Part shown: positions 26,664 to 35,321 of the stretch, piece after piece
How positions within the stretch are numbered: the stretch's first letter is position 1
Layout of the letters: every line of letters begins with the position of its first letter
Assembly: GCA_910577675.1 (NCBI GenBank)
Contig: CAJTOR010000016.1
Span: forward strand, 14,652-78,651
Direction of reading: 5' to 3'
From: an uncultured Lachnospiraceae bacterium
Lineage (GTDB): Bacteria; Bacillota; Clostridia; Lachnospirales; Lachnospiraceae
Length of the DNA stretch: 64,000 nucleotides
The notes under the pieces: generated by a model
Told to the model about the DNA's origin: nothing
Seen by the model: the letters and a program-made list of their open reading frames with translations, nothing else
The model's database searches: none
Made by a program: the position numbers and the translations under genes

Positions 26664-26864
26664 TTAAAATCTTTCCCCAATCCCCAAGCCTATTCCACCG
26701 CAATCTCTTCCTGCCCCGGCAAGCCCATAGCGAGCAACCAGCCCGCATTTTACCCGGATTGATCGCTCGTCCTCATAACTGATAAATTTTCCCTCCCCAT
26801 CCAGATAAGGCAACTGCGCTGTTTCATCCCAGCCCTCCCCGACCCATTCTTCACGCTCCCTTCC
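26664..26864 (-). pseudogene. Remnant resembling the C-terminal end of a GH18 glycosidase
   Basis: Directly behind the MATE stop codon and in the same frame, the minus strand reads EEWVGEGWDETAQLPYLDGE, then GKFISYEDERSIRVKCGLV, ARYGLAGA and a stop at 26666-26664. The order 'WD..A..PYL......FISYED.RSI..K......GLAG' is that of the last strands of GH18 chitinase-like domains. The final 20 residues diverge, as after a frameshift. There is no start codon. Confidence 0.45.
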
Positions 26865-28193
26865 TCAATAATGATACTTTTTCTTTAGCCCTGCCAAGAA
26901 TGTGATTGTCACAAGTGCGGACAGGACTTCCGCTGCCACCACCGACAGCCAGACACCGTCAAGTTCAAGGAAAACGGGGAAGATTAACACCGCCGCCACC
27001 TGAAATACTAACGTCCGCAAAAACGAAATCAGCGCGGATACCAGACCGTTATTTAACGCAGTAAAAAATGCCGACCCATAAATATTGATACCTGCGAGCA
27101 AAAACATAAAGGAACAGATGCGAAATGCCCTGCAAGTCATTTCCAAAAGCCCGTCATCATAGCCGACAAATACCTTTGAGAGCGGCAGGGCAAGAAGCTG
27201 TGCCAGCGCAAACATCACAGCCGAGAACACAAGGATGATAACAGTACTCTTCCTTCTCAGACTTTTTAGTTCCGCATGGTTCTCCGCCCCATAATGGTAA
27301 CTGACAATGGGCGCGCTCCCAATACCGATCCCGATAAAAATTGCCAGGAAAACAAAGTTGACATACATTAAAACCCCGTATGCCGCCACACCGTCCTCCC
27401 CCGCAAATTTCATTAGCTGTGCATTGTAGAGCATGCTCACAAGCGACATCGAAAGGTTGGACATCATTTCCGAGGAGCCGTTGGTGCACGCCCGCATAAG
27501 CACCCTCCCCTCAATCCTGCTCTTGACCAGGCGCAGGATACTGCTGTTCTTACGCAGGAAATAAAAGAACGGTATCAGCCCTCCAAGCAGCTGGCTGGCG
27601 GCGGTCGCAAGCGCTGCCCCCGCAATACCCCATCTAAAAACAGCGACAAAAAGCGCATCTAACACCATATTTGCAACCCCCGCGACCACCGTTACCAAAA
27701 GCCCGAGCTGCGGCTTCTCCGCCGCCACAAAAAAGCTCTGGAATTCATTTTGAAGGATGAACGCGGTAAGTGCGCACAGGATAATCCGCCCGTAAAGAAC
27801 ACAGTCATCAACCATTTCCCCCTCTGCTCCAAGTGCAACCGCAACCGGACGCAGAAATATAATACCCGCCACACTGAATAAAATCCCCAGAACTACCGAG
27901 GAAAAAATAAGCTGGGAAAAAATCTGCTGCGCCTTCTCTTTTTTTCCCTCCCCCATTGTTTTTGATACGAGCGCACTTCCGCCCGTACCAAACATAAAAC
28001 CGATCGTCCCTAAAATCATCAGGAACGGCATAATCAGGTTGACCGCCGCAAACTGCGTTTTCCCCGCAAAATTTGAAACAAAAAAACCATCCACCACGCC
28101 GTAGATGGATGTGAAGACCATCATCACAATTGACGGCATAGTAAACCGCAAAAGCTTTTTATACGAAAAATGTTCCGATAATTGAATATTCAT
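26865..28193 (-). CDS. MATE-family multidrug/cation efflux transporter
   Basis: 442 residues with twelve membrane helices in two similar halves. The N-terminal part (VMMVFTSIYGVVDGFFVSNF, FMFGTGGSALVSKTMGEG) has the NorM/DinF-type pattern. It uses H+ or Na+ to export drugs or metabolites. It follows the MarR gene by 162 bp on the same strand and is probably under its control. Confidence 0.9.
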   Translation of the reverse strand: MNIQLSEHFSYKKLLRFTMPSIVMMVFTSIYGVVDGFFVSNFAGKTQFAAVNLIMPFLMILGTIGFMFGTGGSALVSKTMGEGKKEKAQQIFSQLIFSSVVLGILFSVAGIIFLRPVAVALGAEGEMVDDCVLYGRIILCALTAFILQNEFQSFFVAAEKPQLGLLVTVVAGVANMVLDALFVAVFRWGIAGAALATAASQLLGGLIPFFYFLRKNSSILRLVKSRIEGRVLMRACTNGSSEMMSNLSMSLVSMLYNAQLMKFAGEDGVAAYGVLMYVNFVFLAIFIGIGIGSAPIVSYHYGAENHAELKSLRRKSTVIILVFSAVMFALAQLLALPLSKVFVGYDDGLLEMTCRAFRICSFMFLLAGINIYGSAFFTALNNGLVSALISFLRTLVFQVAAVLIFPVFLELDGVWLSVVAAEVLSALVTITFLAGLKKKYHY

Positions 28194-28355
28194 ACTTGCA
28201 CCTCTTCCCTGCTAATTAGAGTACTTCCCACGATTTCGCAAAAAATTCGGGAAATGTAATTCTAATTTTTCCCATCCATAAATAAACTTGCCGGATACAC
28301 TGCCTTTCCTGCCATCCCCATTGATAATTGCCCCCCTTTACAACAAACTGATCTT

Positions 28356-28793
28356 TCAGAGTTTTTCCACCCTCACCTTTAAATCGTTTAAATATTTTGA
28401 AAGCAGGCGAAAATACTGCTTTCTCTCCTCCTTTTCCCACCCATCAAAAATCGCATTTTCAATCTCAATCACCCTCTGTGCAGTCGCCTTAGTAAGTGCG
28501 CTCCCCTTCTCTGTCAGGCAGATTAGCTTATCCCTGCCGTTTTTTGCCTCAAGGGAAACAATCCCCTCCTGCACCAGCTTTTTTGCCGCGGAGTGGATGG
28601 TCTGCCTGCTGCTCCCCGACAGTCTTGCCACATCGCACAGAGGACAGCGGTCGCCCGCTATGCACAGTGTATACAAAATCCTCATCGCGCTATCCGAAAC
28701 ACCGAGCCGTACTGATGCATCATGGTAGACCTCGTCAATTTCACTTAACAGATAATTAAGTTTCTCCATATCCTTGCTAAAGTAATCACCCAT
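28356..28793 (-). CDS. MarR-family transcriptional regulator
   Basis: 145 residues with the winged-helix pattern of MarR (AGDRCPLCDVARLSGSSRQT for the recognition region, EGIVSLEAKNGRDKLICLTEKG for the wing). Two short palindromes of its probable operator lie in its own promoter (28841-28895), suggesting autorepression and control of the downstream MATE gene. The ligand is unknown. Confidence 0.9.
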   Translation of the reverse strand: MGDYFSKDMEKLNYLLSEIDEVYHDASVRLGVSDSAMRILYTLCIAGDRCPLCDVARLSGSSRQTIHSAAKKLVQEGIVSLEAKNGRDKLICLTEKGSALTKATAQRVIEIENAIFDGWEKEERKQYFRLLSKYLNDLKVRVEKL

Positions 28794-28840
28794 CGCTTCC
28801 CCTTTCCATTATCAAACGATCAAGATATAATTCCTATTGC

Positions 28841-28895
28841 AAAATGTCCGAAATCAGACATTAAGATTATAGTCCGATTTCGGACATTTTGTCAA
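28841..28895 (-). promoter_or_regulatory. MarR promoter with two overlapping operator palindromes
   Basis: Minus-strand TTGACA (28895-28890), 18 bp, TATAAT (28871-28866): a consensus promoter. Two 16-bp near-palindromes, TGTCCGAAATCAGACA (28845-28860) and AGTCCGATTTCGGACA (28871-28886), lie over the start site and inside the spacer, and are inverted to each other. Confidence 0.8.
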
Positions 28896-28952
28896 TCCGG
28901 ATTTTCTTAAAATTTGGGGTTTATTTTCTTATTTTTTTTCCAAAAATTTTTC

Positions 28953-28982
28953 TTGTATTCCCCCCTTATTTTCCTGTATGAT
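28953..28982 (+). promoter_or_regulatory. Promoter of the DUF1538 gene
   Basis: TTGTAT (28953-28958), 18 bp, TATGAT (28977-28982). It leaves an untranslated leader of about 135 bp before ATG 29125, in which I see no clear riboswitch. Confidence 0.5.
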
Positions 28983-29124
28983 ATTATTATATCCCTTCCG
29001 CTTTAAACCGACAGTCCGTGCACTGTTAGGTTTTACATACCCCGTTCCGATTCTACACATTACACAAAAACACATCTCATATGTAACTTTTCAATAACCG
29101 GACACCGGACAGGAGGTTTTATCT

Positions 29125-30648
29125 ATGAATCCAAAACTAAAAGAAAAAATCCTTGAATCACTCTCGGCAGTCCTTCCAATCACCGGGATTGTCCTGCTTT
29201 TAAGCATCTTTCTGGTGCCGCTTGGCACCGGGGCCATCGTGATGTTTTTTGTCGGAGCAGTTTTATTGATCGTCGGGATGGGAATGTTCCAGCTCGGCGC
29301 GGAAATGGCGATGAGCCCGCTCGGCGAAGGTATCGGCGTACAGATCTCAAAGTCAAAACGCCTGATTTTCATCGCGCTTATCAGCCTGTTGATGGGCGTG
29401 TTAATCACCATGGCGGAACCTGATCTGCAGGTACTCTCCGACCAGGTGCCTGCCGTCCCGAACGCCACCCTGATTTTTACCGTCGCACTCGGTGTCGGGA
29501 TTTTCCTGGCATTCGCCGTACTGCGTATTATTTTAAAAATCAACCTCGCCTATCTTTTGATGGGGTTATATCTGGTTCTGATTATCCTATCCTTTTTCGT
29601 GCCGAAAGACTTCCTCGCCGTCGCCTTCGATTCCGGCGGTGTTACCACGGGTCCCATCACCGTCCCGTTTATTATGGCGATGGGTGTCGGCCTGTCCTCC
29701 GTGCGGGCGGATAAGGATGCGGCAAACGACAGCTTCGGTCTGGTAGCGCTCTCGAGCATCGGCCCGATCCTTTCCGTCCTGCTGCTCGGCTGCTTTTTCC
29801 ACCCGCAGGATGCCGCCTATTCCGAAACGGCCGTCCCGGATGTTGCCACAATGCAGGATGTAATGGTTTCCTTTGCGGCACAGCTCCCGCACTACGCGAG
29901 GGAAGTGCTGATTTCCATCGTGCCGATTGCCGCAATGTTCTTCGTATTCCAGCTTGTCAGCCGCCGCTACCAGCACCGCCAGAAACTGCGTATCGCTGTG
30001 GGCTTTGGCTACACTTACACGGGGCTTGTACTTTTTCTGTGCGGCGTTAACGTTGGTTTCGCCCCGGTCGGGAGCCTGATCGGCCACGACCTCGCCGACA
30101 CGAGCCAAAAATGGCTGCTCGTCCCGATCGGCATGCTGATCGGTTACTATATCGTCAAAGCCGAGCCCGCCATCCAGATTTTAAACCGCCAGGTACAGTC
30201 CGTAACAAACGGCATGGTATCCGCAAAGGCGATGAACCATTGCCTTTCCATCGGCGTATCCGTTTCCGTCGGGCTCTCGATGCTTCGGGTGTTGACCGGA
30301 ATCTCCATCGCATTCATTGTAATTCCCGGGTATGCCCTGGCACTTGCAATGTCGAAATTCGTCCCGAAAATCTTTGTCGGTATTGCTTTCGACTCCGGCG
30401 GTGTGGCGAGCGGCCCGATGACTTCCACCTTCCTGCTGCCGCTGTGTATCGGTGCCTGCGAAATGCTTGGGGGCAATATTATGACGGACGCGTTCGGCGT
30501 GGTCGCCTTAGTTGCCTTAACCCCATTAATTGCCGTGCAGATCATGGGTCTGCAATACCAGTTCAAACTCGCAAAGCGCCAGAAGAATATGGCTCCGGAA
30601 TATCTGCTGCCGGAAGACAGCGACGTGATTATCGAGCTCGAAGGTTAA
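29125..30648 (+). CDS. DUF1538 membrane protein, internally duplicated
   Basis: 507 residues with about 12-14 membrane helices. Two halves repeat the same core: FVPKDFLAVAFDSGGVTTGP (about 158-177) and FVPKIFVGIAFDSGGVASGP (412-431), each followed by a 'DSFGLVAL' or 'DAFGVVAL' helix. Such inverted or tandem repeats are typical of transporters; the substrate of DUF1538 proteins is not known to me. AGGAGG precedes the ATG. The P-II-like gene 27 bp downstream is the usual partner and probably regulates it. Confidence 0.85.
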   Translation: MNPKLKEKILESLSAVLPITGIVLLLSIFLVPLGTGAIVMFFVGAVLLIVGMGMFQLGAEMAMSPLGEGIGVQISKSKRLIFIALISLLMGVLITMAEPDLQVLSDQVPAVPNATLIFTVALGVGIFLAFAVLRIILKINLAYLLMGLYLVLIILSFFVPKDFLAVAFDSGGVTTGPITVPFIMAMGVGLSSVRADKDAANDSFGLVALSSIGPILSVLLLGCFFHPQDAAYSETAVPDVATMQDVMVSFAAQLPHYAREVLISIVPIAAMFFVFQLVSRRYQHRQKLRIAVGFGYTYTGLVLFLCGVNVGFAPVGSLIGHDLADTSQKWLLVPIGMLIGYYIVKAEPAIQILNRQVQSVTNGMVSAKAMNHCLSIGVSVSVGLSMLRVLTGISIAFIVIPGYALALAMSKFVPKIFVGIAFDSGGVASGPMTSTFLLPLCIGACEMLGGNIMTDAFGVVALVALTPLIAVQIMGLQYQFKLAKRQKNMAPEYLLPEDSDVIIELEG

Positions 30649-30675
30649 ATATAAGAGGGAAGAGAGGCAAATATT

Positions 30676-31383
30676 ATGAAACCGGAAAAACGGAATTCTT
30701 CATTTCGCATTTTAATGCTGATCACCAACCCACAACTTGCCAAAAAGGCTGCCAATCTTTTTGCTGACAGTGCCATGCCAATGCATTACAAACTCCATGC
30801 AATGGGGACGGCATCCAGTGAGATGATGGATATTCTTGGGCTTGGGAGCATTGGCAAACATCTTTTAGTCAGCATCCTGCCGAAACCTTTTGCCGACGAA
30901 ATGCTGCGCAAACTGCGCAAAGCATTAAAAATCGGAACCCCGGATAGTGGAATCGCATTTACAATGCCGCTATCCGGGGCAAACAATTATATTGTCCGGA
31001 TGCTTGAGCAGATTGGCGGGAAGGAAAAAGAGACTGCGGAAAGAAAGGAAAAAACAACAATGGCAGAATTAAAACATGTGATGATCGCTTCGATCGTAAA
31101 CCAGGGATACAGCGAGGAAGTCATGAACGCGGCGAGAGCCGCCGGCGCGGCGGGCGGCTCCGTCCTTCACAGCAGGCTTGTCGAAAATGAGCAGGCAACG
31201 GAATTCTGGGGGCTTAGTGTGCAGGAGGAAAAGGAAATCATCCTGATTCTTGCCAACGCGGAAAATAAGCTTGCCATCATGCAGGCAATCAGCGATTCCT
31301 GCGGGATACGCAGCGACGCAAAGGGAATTGTTGTTTCCCTGCCGATCGACGCGGTGATCGGGTTAAACGATGAGGAAATCTGA
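30676..31383 (+). CDS. P-II-like regulator with two domains
   Basis: 235 residues. The C-terminal half (about 130-235, MAELKHVMIASIVNQGYSEE onward) matches P-II-like folds: beta strand, helix with AARAAGAAGGSVLHSR, T-loop-like segment and the EKEIILILANAENKLAIMQA strand-helix pair. The N-terminal half (FRILMLITNPQLAKKAANLF, MPLSGANNYIVRML) seems to be a second, diverged copy. P-II proteins sense nucleotides and control transporters; here the DUF1538 protein is the likely target. Confidence 0.8.
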   Translation: MKPEKRNSSFRILMLITNPQLAKKAANLFADSAMPMHYKLHAMGTASSEMMDILGLGSIGKHLLVSILPKPFADEMLRKLRKALKIGTPDSGIAFTMPLSGANNYIVRMLEQIGGKEKETAERKEKTTMAELKHVMIASIVNQGYSEEVMNAARAAGAAGGSVLHSRLVENEQATEFWGLSVQEEKEIILILANAENKLAIMQAISDSCGIRSDAKGIVVSLPIDAVIGLNDEEI

Positions 31384-31394
31384 AACCGCAGCTT

Positions 31395-32192
31395 TTACAG
31401 GACATCACTTTGGGGTGAATGGCCGAAGTATTTGACATACGCGCGGTAAAACGCCGAATAATCCCCAAAACCGCAACTCTCCGCCGCACTCTGCGCCTTA
31501 GCCCCGGCACGCATTTTCTCCCGCGCCGCGCTGAGGCGCTTTGCGGTAATATATTCCCAGGGGGCTGCCCCGGTTGCCTGCTTAAATATTTTCCCAAATT
31601 GCGAAGCGCTTAGCAAAAACTGCTTTGCAAGGGCAGGCACGGACAGCTCGGTGTACAGATGCGCATTCACATAGGCAACCATCTGTTCCGCCAGGCTTTC
31701 CGGGGGACGGTATTTTGCTGCCCCGCGGCGTATATAAGCCTCATACAGGCATTCCAACAGGAAAAACAGGTACGATGAAACCCTGATTCTTCTTCCATAT
31801 TCATCGGGCACTTCCTCATATATGGCGCGGAAAATCCTCTCCGTTGGCACGGCGGGAAGCTCCGAGGGAAGATACAGATTCCCCCTGCCCGCCGGGCGGT
31901 CAAAAAACGGTTTGAGCAGACGGTGCTCGGGGTCAACCGCGTCCACCGCGGCAACGGAAAAATTCAGCACAAAGCGCTCATAACGGCTGCCCTCCAAAAT
32001 CCTTGTCCGGTGCGATTCGAGCGGGCTCATAATCATCAGACTTCCCGGCTCTAACGGATAGCGCGCTCCCTCAACCAGATATTCCACCCTCCCCGCCACA
32101 AAATAGAAAATTTCAACTTTGTGCCTTTGCTGATGAGGCGGGCAGCAGATTATCGGAACAGATTGCCGCAATGAAAGAAAATCAGATCCCAT
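31395..32192 (-). CDS. AraC-family regulator, possibly altered at its N-terminus
   Basis: 265 residues: cupin-like ligand domain (HKVEIFYFVAGRVEYLVEGA, then PLEPGSLMIMSPLESHR) and a C-terminal double HTH (LYTELSVPALAKQFLLSASQ, AAWSYI-type linker, FGDYSAFYRAYVKYFGHSP). It would control a sugar locus. Its first codons (MGSDFLSL..) run through sequence that on the plus strand encodes the N-terminus of the isomerase, and only a weak AAGG precedes the ATG, so the native start may be lost. Confidence 0.75.
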   Translation of the reverse strand: MGSDFLSLRQSVPIICCPPHQQRHKVEIFYFVAGRVEYLVEGARYPLEPGSLMIMSPLESHRTRILEGSRYERFVLNFSVAAVDAVDPEHRLLKPFFDRPAGRGNLYLPSELPAVPTERIFRAIYEEVPDEYGRRIRVSSYLFFLLECLYEAYIRRGAAKYRPPESLAEQMVAYVNAHLYTELSVPALAKQFLLSASQFGKIFKQATGAAPWEYITAKRLSAAREKMRAGAKAQSAAESCGFGDYSAFYRAYVKYFGHSPQSDVL

Positions 32193-32929
32193 ACCTTGAG
32201 ATCCGCGGCGTGGACGGCGTAAACATTGCCGACCTTACAAAAGAAAAGGCGCGGGAAATCCGGCAGCGGCTTGATGCGGAAGGGTTTTCTGTCTGGTCGC
32301 TCGGCTCACCTTACGGCAAAATCTCCATCACGGAGGATTTCGCACCACACCTTGATTTGTTTAAGCGCGGTCTGGAACTTGCGGATATCCTTAATGCAAA
32401 GCATATCCGCCTGTTTAGCTTCTATGTCCCTGCGGGGGAGGCATCCGCTTACCGGAACGCGGTGATGGAGCGCCTTTTTGCATTCCTTGATGCGGCAGCG
32501 GGAAGCGGCATCCTGCTCTGCCATGAAAACGAAAAGGGAATCTACGGCGATACCGCGCCGCGCTGTGCCGAGATCCACCGGGAATTTCCGGATATCAGGG
32601 CAGTCTTTGACCCCGCCAATTTCGTCCAGTGCGGCCAGGATACCAAAGAGGCATGGGAACTGCTCTCCCCTTATGTGGAATACATGCATATCAAGGACGC
32701 GTTAGCGGACGGCTTTGTTGTCCCGGCAGGAAAAGGAATCGGCAATATCCCGTTCCTTCTTTCTAATTACCGTGGCAAGGTGCTGACACTTGAGCCGCAT
32801 CTGTCCGTATTTTCCGGATTTGAGAAACTGGAAGGGGAGCAGGCAAGCAAGATGGGAAAATATACCTACCCATCCTCCCGCGCGGCATTTGATGCAGCGG
32901 CAGAGGCGCTGCGGGAATGTATAAAATAA
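32111..32929 (+). pseudogene. Sugar phosphate isomerase/epimerase (TIM barrel) lacking its start
   Basis: In the plus frame, bases 32111 onward read FQLCAFADEAGSRLSEQIAA before ATG 32171; this matches the normal N-terminus ('M..CAFADEA...EQI..L') of the family. No start codon lies in front of it, because the frame runs straight out of the divergent AraC gene. Downstream all barrel strands are intact (LEIRGVDGVNIADL, WSLGSPYGKI, AVFDPANFVQCG, YMHIKDAL). Translation from ATG 32171 would give a 252-residue protein without the first strand. Confidence 0.75.
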
Positions 32930-32939
32930 AATCTGTGAA

Positions 32940-33075
32940 AGTTTAAGGAAATTATATCCCTGTGCTGCTAATGCAGCTTGTCCGATGGGGCTTGCACCCC
33001 AACTGACACAAAGAATCCTTCTTACCCGCCGCTTTCTTTTTTCAACTTGGAATCGGAAGACTTCTTTGATAGGTC
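32940..33075 (+). repeat. Dispersed intergenic repeat, copy A
   Basis: The copy opens with AAGGAAATTATATCCCTG, continues with hairpin sequence GCTGCTAATGCAGC and GGGGCTTGCACCCC, and ends with GAAGACTTCTTTGATAG. It lies between the isomerase and oxidoreductase remnants. Related copies: 40289-40441, 44495-44641 (inverted), 53715-53830 (inverted, shortened) and 57767-57834 (5' half). Confidence 0.8.
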
Positions 33076-33144
33076 GAATCTGTATAATAATACAGCAAAA
33101 ATGGTAAAGAAACCGCACGGAATCAGAAAGAGAGGTGTATCATC

Positions 33145-33761
33145 ATGGAAAAACTACGTCTTGGGATCATCGGTATGGGAAATATGGGAAGCGGTCATCT
33201 GCAAAATATTTTGGACGGGCATTGCCCAAACATCACCGTGACAGCGTTTGCCGATATCAACCCGGAAAAACGAAAACGCGCGAAGGAAAAACTCTCCTCC
33301 GCCGCATGCTTTGATAATGCCTGTGCAATGCTTGACAGCGGTTTGGTGGATGCTGCATTGGTTGCTGTCCCGCACTACGACCATCCAACCTGCGCGCTCG
33401 AATGTTTTAAGCGCGGCATCCATGTCATAATCGAAAAACCTGCGGGTGTTTATGTAAGGCAGGTTCGCGAGATGAACGAGGCTGCAAAAAAATCCGGCGT
33501 TGTCTTCGCGACCATGTTTAACCAGCGCACCAACCCACTTTTTATCCGGGCAAAGGAAATGTTAAACCACTTTGCGGATGCCATTTTAAATGGTGGCAAG
33601 CTGGTTGCCGACGGTGAGGAGGGCATCCGCTCCCTCTCCATATCAAACGCGCCTACCTCTCGGCATGGACCAATGACTGGGTGAAACTTCCGGGCGACGA
33701 AGCGCTGTTTGAGAAATATTTGAAGGAACTGTGCGCGAAAGAAGAACGTAAAAAAAAATAA
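33145..33761 (+). pseudogene. Gfo/Idh/MocA oxidoreductase with internal deletion and frameshift
   Basis: The N-terminal NAD(P)-binding part is intact (LGIIGMGNMGSGHLQNIL, VAVPHYDHPTCALECF, GIHVIIEKPAG). After FIRAKEMLN about 170-200 residues of the catalytic domain are missing. The frame then continues with FADAILNGGKLVADGEEGIR and shifts by one base near 33647 (AACGCGCC for an expected AACGCGGCC), after which the other frame reads AYLSAWTNDWVKLPGDEAL to a stop at 33761. The family oxidises or reduces sugars. GAGAGGTG precedes the ATG. Confidence 0.8.
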
Positions 33762-34085
33762 GTACCGGGAACTCCGACACTTTAGGCTTGTTAAGGGCAC
33801 GTTGGCAGGTGCGGTGGTAGGTAGAGTGACCGGGCAATGTAAGGGCGGGAGCTGCTGCAAAATGGCATATTCACACAATACACAATTTGAATATCTAAGA
33901 TATCTTTATTGTAGATTATGCAATATCCAAATTTTGCAACAGCCCCCTCCCTAATACAATGTATCGTATCAAAAATATTGCATTCCCTCAAAGGGAATAA
34001 AAAAACTGCAGCGAATCTTTTGCCCCTTTATAATATTTTTATCAATCTTCGTGAAGCGGTCCCAAAACCATATCTTTTCATAGCT
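33762..34085. other. Gap without recognisable feature
   Basis: The stretch between the broken oxidoreductase and the XRE regulator is AT-rich. I see no convincing gene, terminator or repeat, only a weak TTCCCTCAAAGGGAA dyad near 33984. Confidence 0.5.
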
Positions 34086-35042
34086 TCACATCTGGATATT
34101 GCGGAATAGTTCGAGCACCCTCTCCTGCGCTCTGGCCATCTCCTCCTCCCCACCCTTAAAATTTTCCATATCCTCGCAGATAAATACCAGTACACGGTCG
34201 GCAAGATTTGCAAAAAATTTCGTTACCACCGCACCGGATGCGCCGCAAAGTGCCGCGGTCAATGTCGCGTTATCAAGATTTTTAAGCAGAACCTGAACCT
34301 CGAAATCCCCCGCCCCGATAAGTTCCTCAAGAAGGGCTGTCTTCTGTGTGGCAACCGTCTTTTCCCGGTATTTTGCAAGCAGTTCCTCCCGCTTCAATTC
34401 CCGGTTTAATATCAGATGTCCCCCGCCGATTTTCTCGCGGTACCCAACCCCGATATAGGAAGCCATAAGCTCCACAATCAGTTCCTTCCTCTCGCCGGAC
34501 ACGATCATGCCGAGCACCTCGGCGATCATCCTGCCCTCCGCCTGTTCCATAGCAGGAAGCGTCGCCGCATAATTATTTAACAGCCCCACAATCTGCCCCG
34601 GTACAAGCTTCTCCATCATCGCATTCAGGAAATAACCCACGGCAAATTTGAGAAAGCTGCATTCCCCCCGGTACTGCTTCATTTCTTCTTCCATCGAAAG
34701 CAGCCCCTTCTGCCTGCTGACCTCGGAGAGCAATAGCAGTTCCTCCGCCGTTTCCGCCATGCGAATGCGGTTTTTATCGTACTTTCCCGCGCGCTCCAAT
34801 TCCTTTGTCGTGCGTCCTAAAAGCTCATCAACGCTGCAATCAAAGAAATCCGCCAGCGCACAGAGCATCTCTATATTCGGGTTTGCCAGGTTGCGCTCCC
34901 ATTTTGATACTGCCGCCGGGCTGACGCAGAGCACGCCTGCAAGCTGTTCCTGTGTCATCTCCTTTGCCATGCGCAGGGAATAAATCTTACCGCCCATTGC
35001 AACCGTGCGGTTTTCGGTATGTTCTTCCGGTTGATATTCCAT
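34086..35042 (-). CDS. XRE-family regulator with long helical C-terminus
   Basis: 318 residues. An N-terminal XRE HTH (about 17-75: LRMAKEMTQEQLAGVLCVSP, AAVSKWERNLANPNIEML, then a linker ending DELLGRT) is followed by about 240 helical residues without a motif I can name (MGMIVSGERKELIVELMASY and a repeated 'ALLEELIGAGDFEVQVLLKNL'). AAGGAGG precedes the ATG. A long dyad (35070-35131) lies just upstream and may be its operator or leader. The target is unknown. Confidence 0.8.
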   Translation of the reverse strand: MEYQPEEHTENRTVAMGGKIYSLRMAKEMTQEQLAGVLCVSPAAVSKWERNLANPNIEMLCALADFFDCSVDELLGRTTKELERAGKYDKNRIRMAETAEELLLLSEVSRQKGLLSMEEEMKQYRGECSFLKFAVGYFLNAMMEKLVPGQIVGLLNNYAATLPAMEQAEGRMIAEVLGMIVSGERKELIVELMASYIGVGYREKIGGGHLILNRELKREELLAKYREKTVATQKTALLEELIGAGDFEVQVLLKNLDNATLTAALCGASGAVVTKFFANLADRVLVFICEDMENFKGGEEEMARAQERVLELFRNIQM

Positions 35043-35069
35043 GTTATCCTCCTTGACTGTCCTTGCCAG

Positions 35070-35131
35070 ACCGCGCCGCGTCCGGTAGGTAGTGTGCGCA
35101 CCATAGGACTACCTGCCTGACGCAGGGCGGT
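35070..35131. promoter_or_regulatory. Long imperfect dyad upstream of the XRE gene
   Basis: Arms 35070-35093 and 35108-35131 match at 20 of 24 positions; the inner part GGTAGGTAGT / ACTACCTGCC matches at 9 of 10. The loop is 14 nt. There is no T-run, so an operator or a leader structure is more likely than a terminator. Confidence 0.5.
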
Positions 35132-35321
35132 ACATTTTAAATGTTTATCTCAGCCTGCTACTATCATAGCAGACCGCGCATGGATAAGTCAAAGGATAAA
35201 CTGTCGTATTTCTTTCCCCGTGGTAGAGAAGACGGCTATCAAGCACCCATTCCGGATCCGGACAGCCTCCGGGCGCTTTTTACTGTTATAAGCCGGAAAC
35301 TGCCACGTAGGTCAAAAAAGG

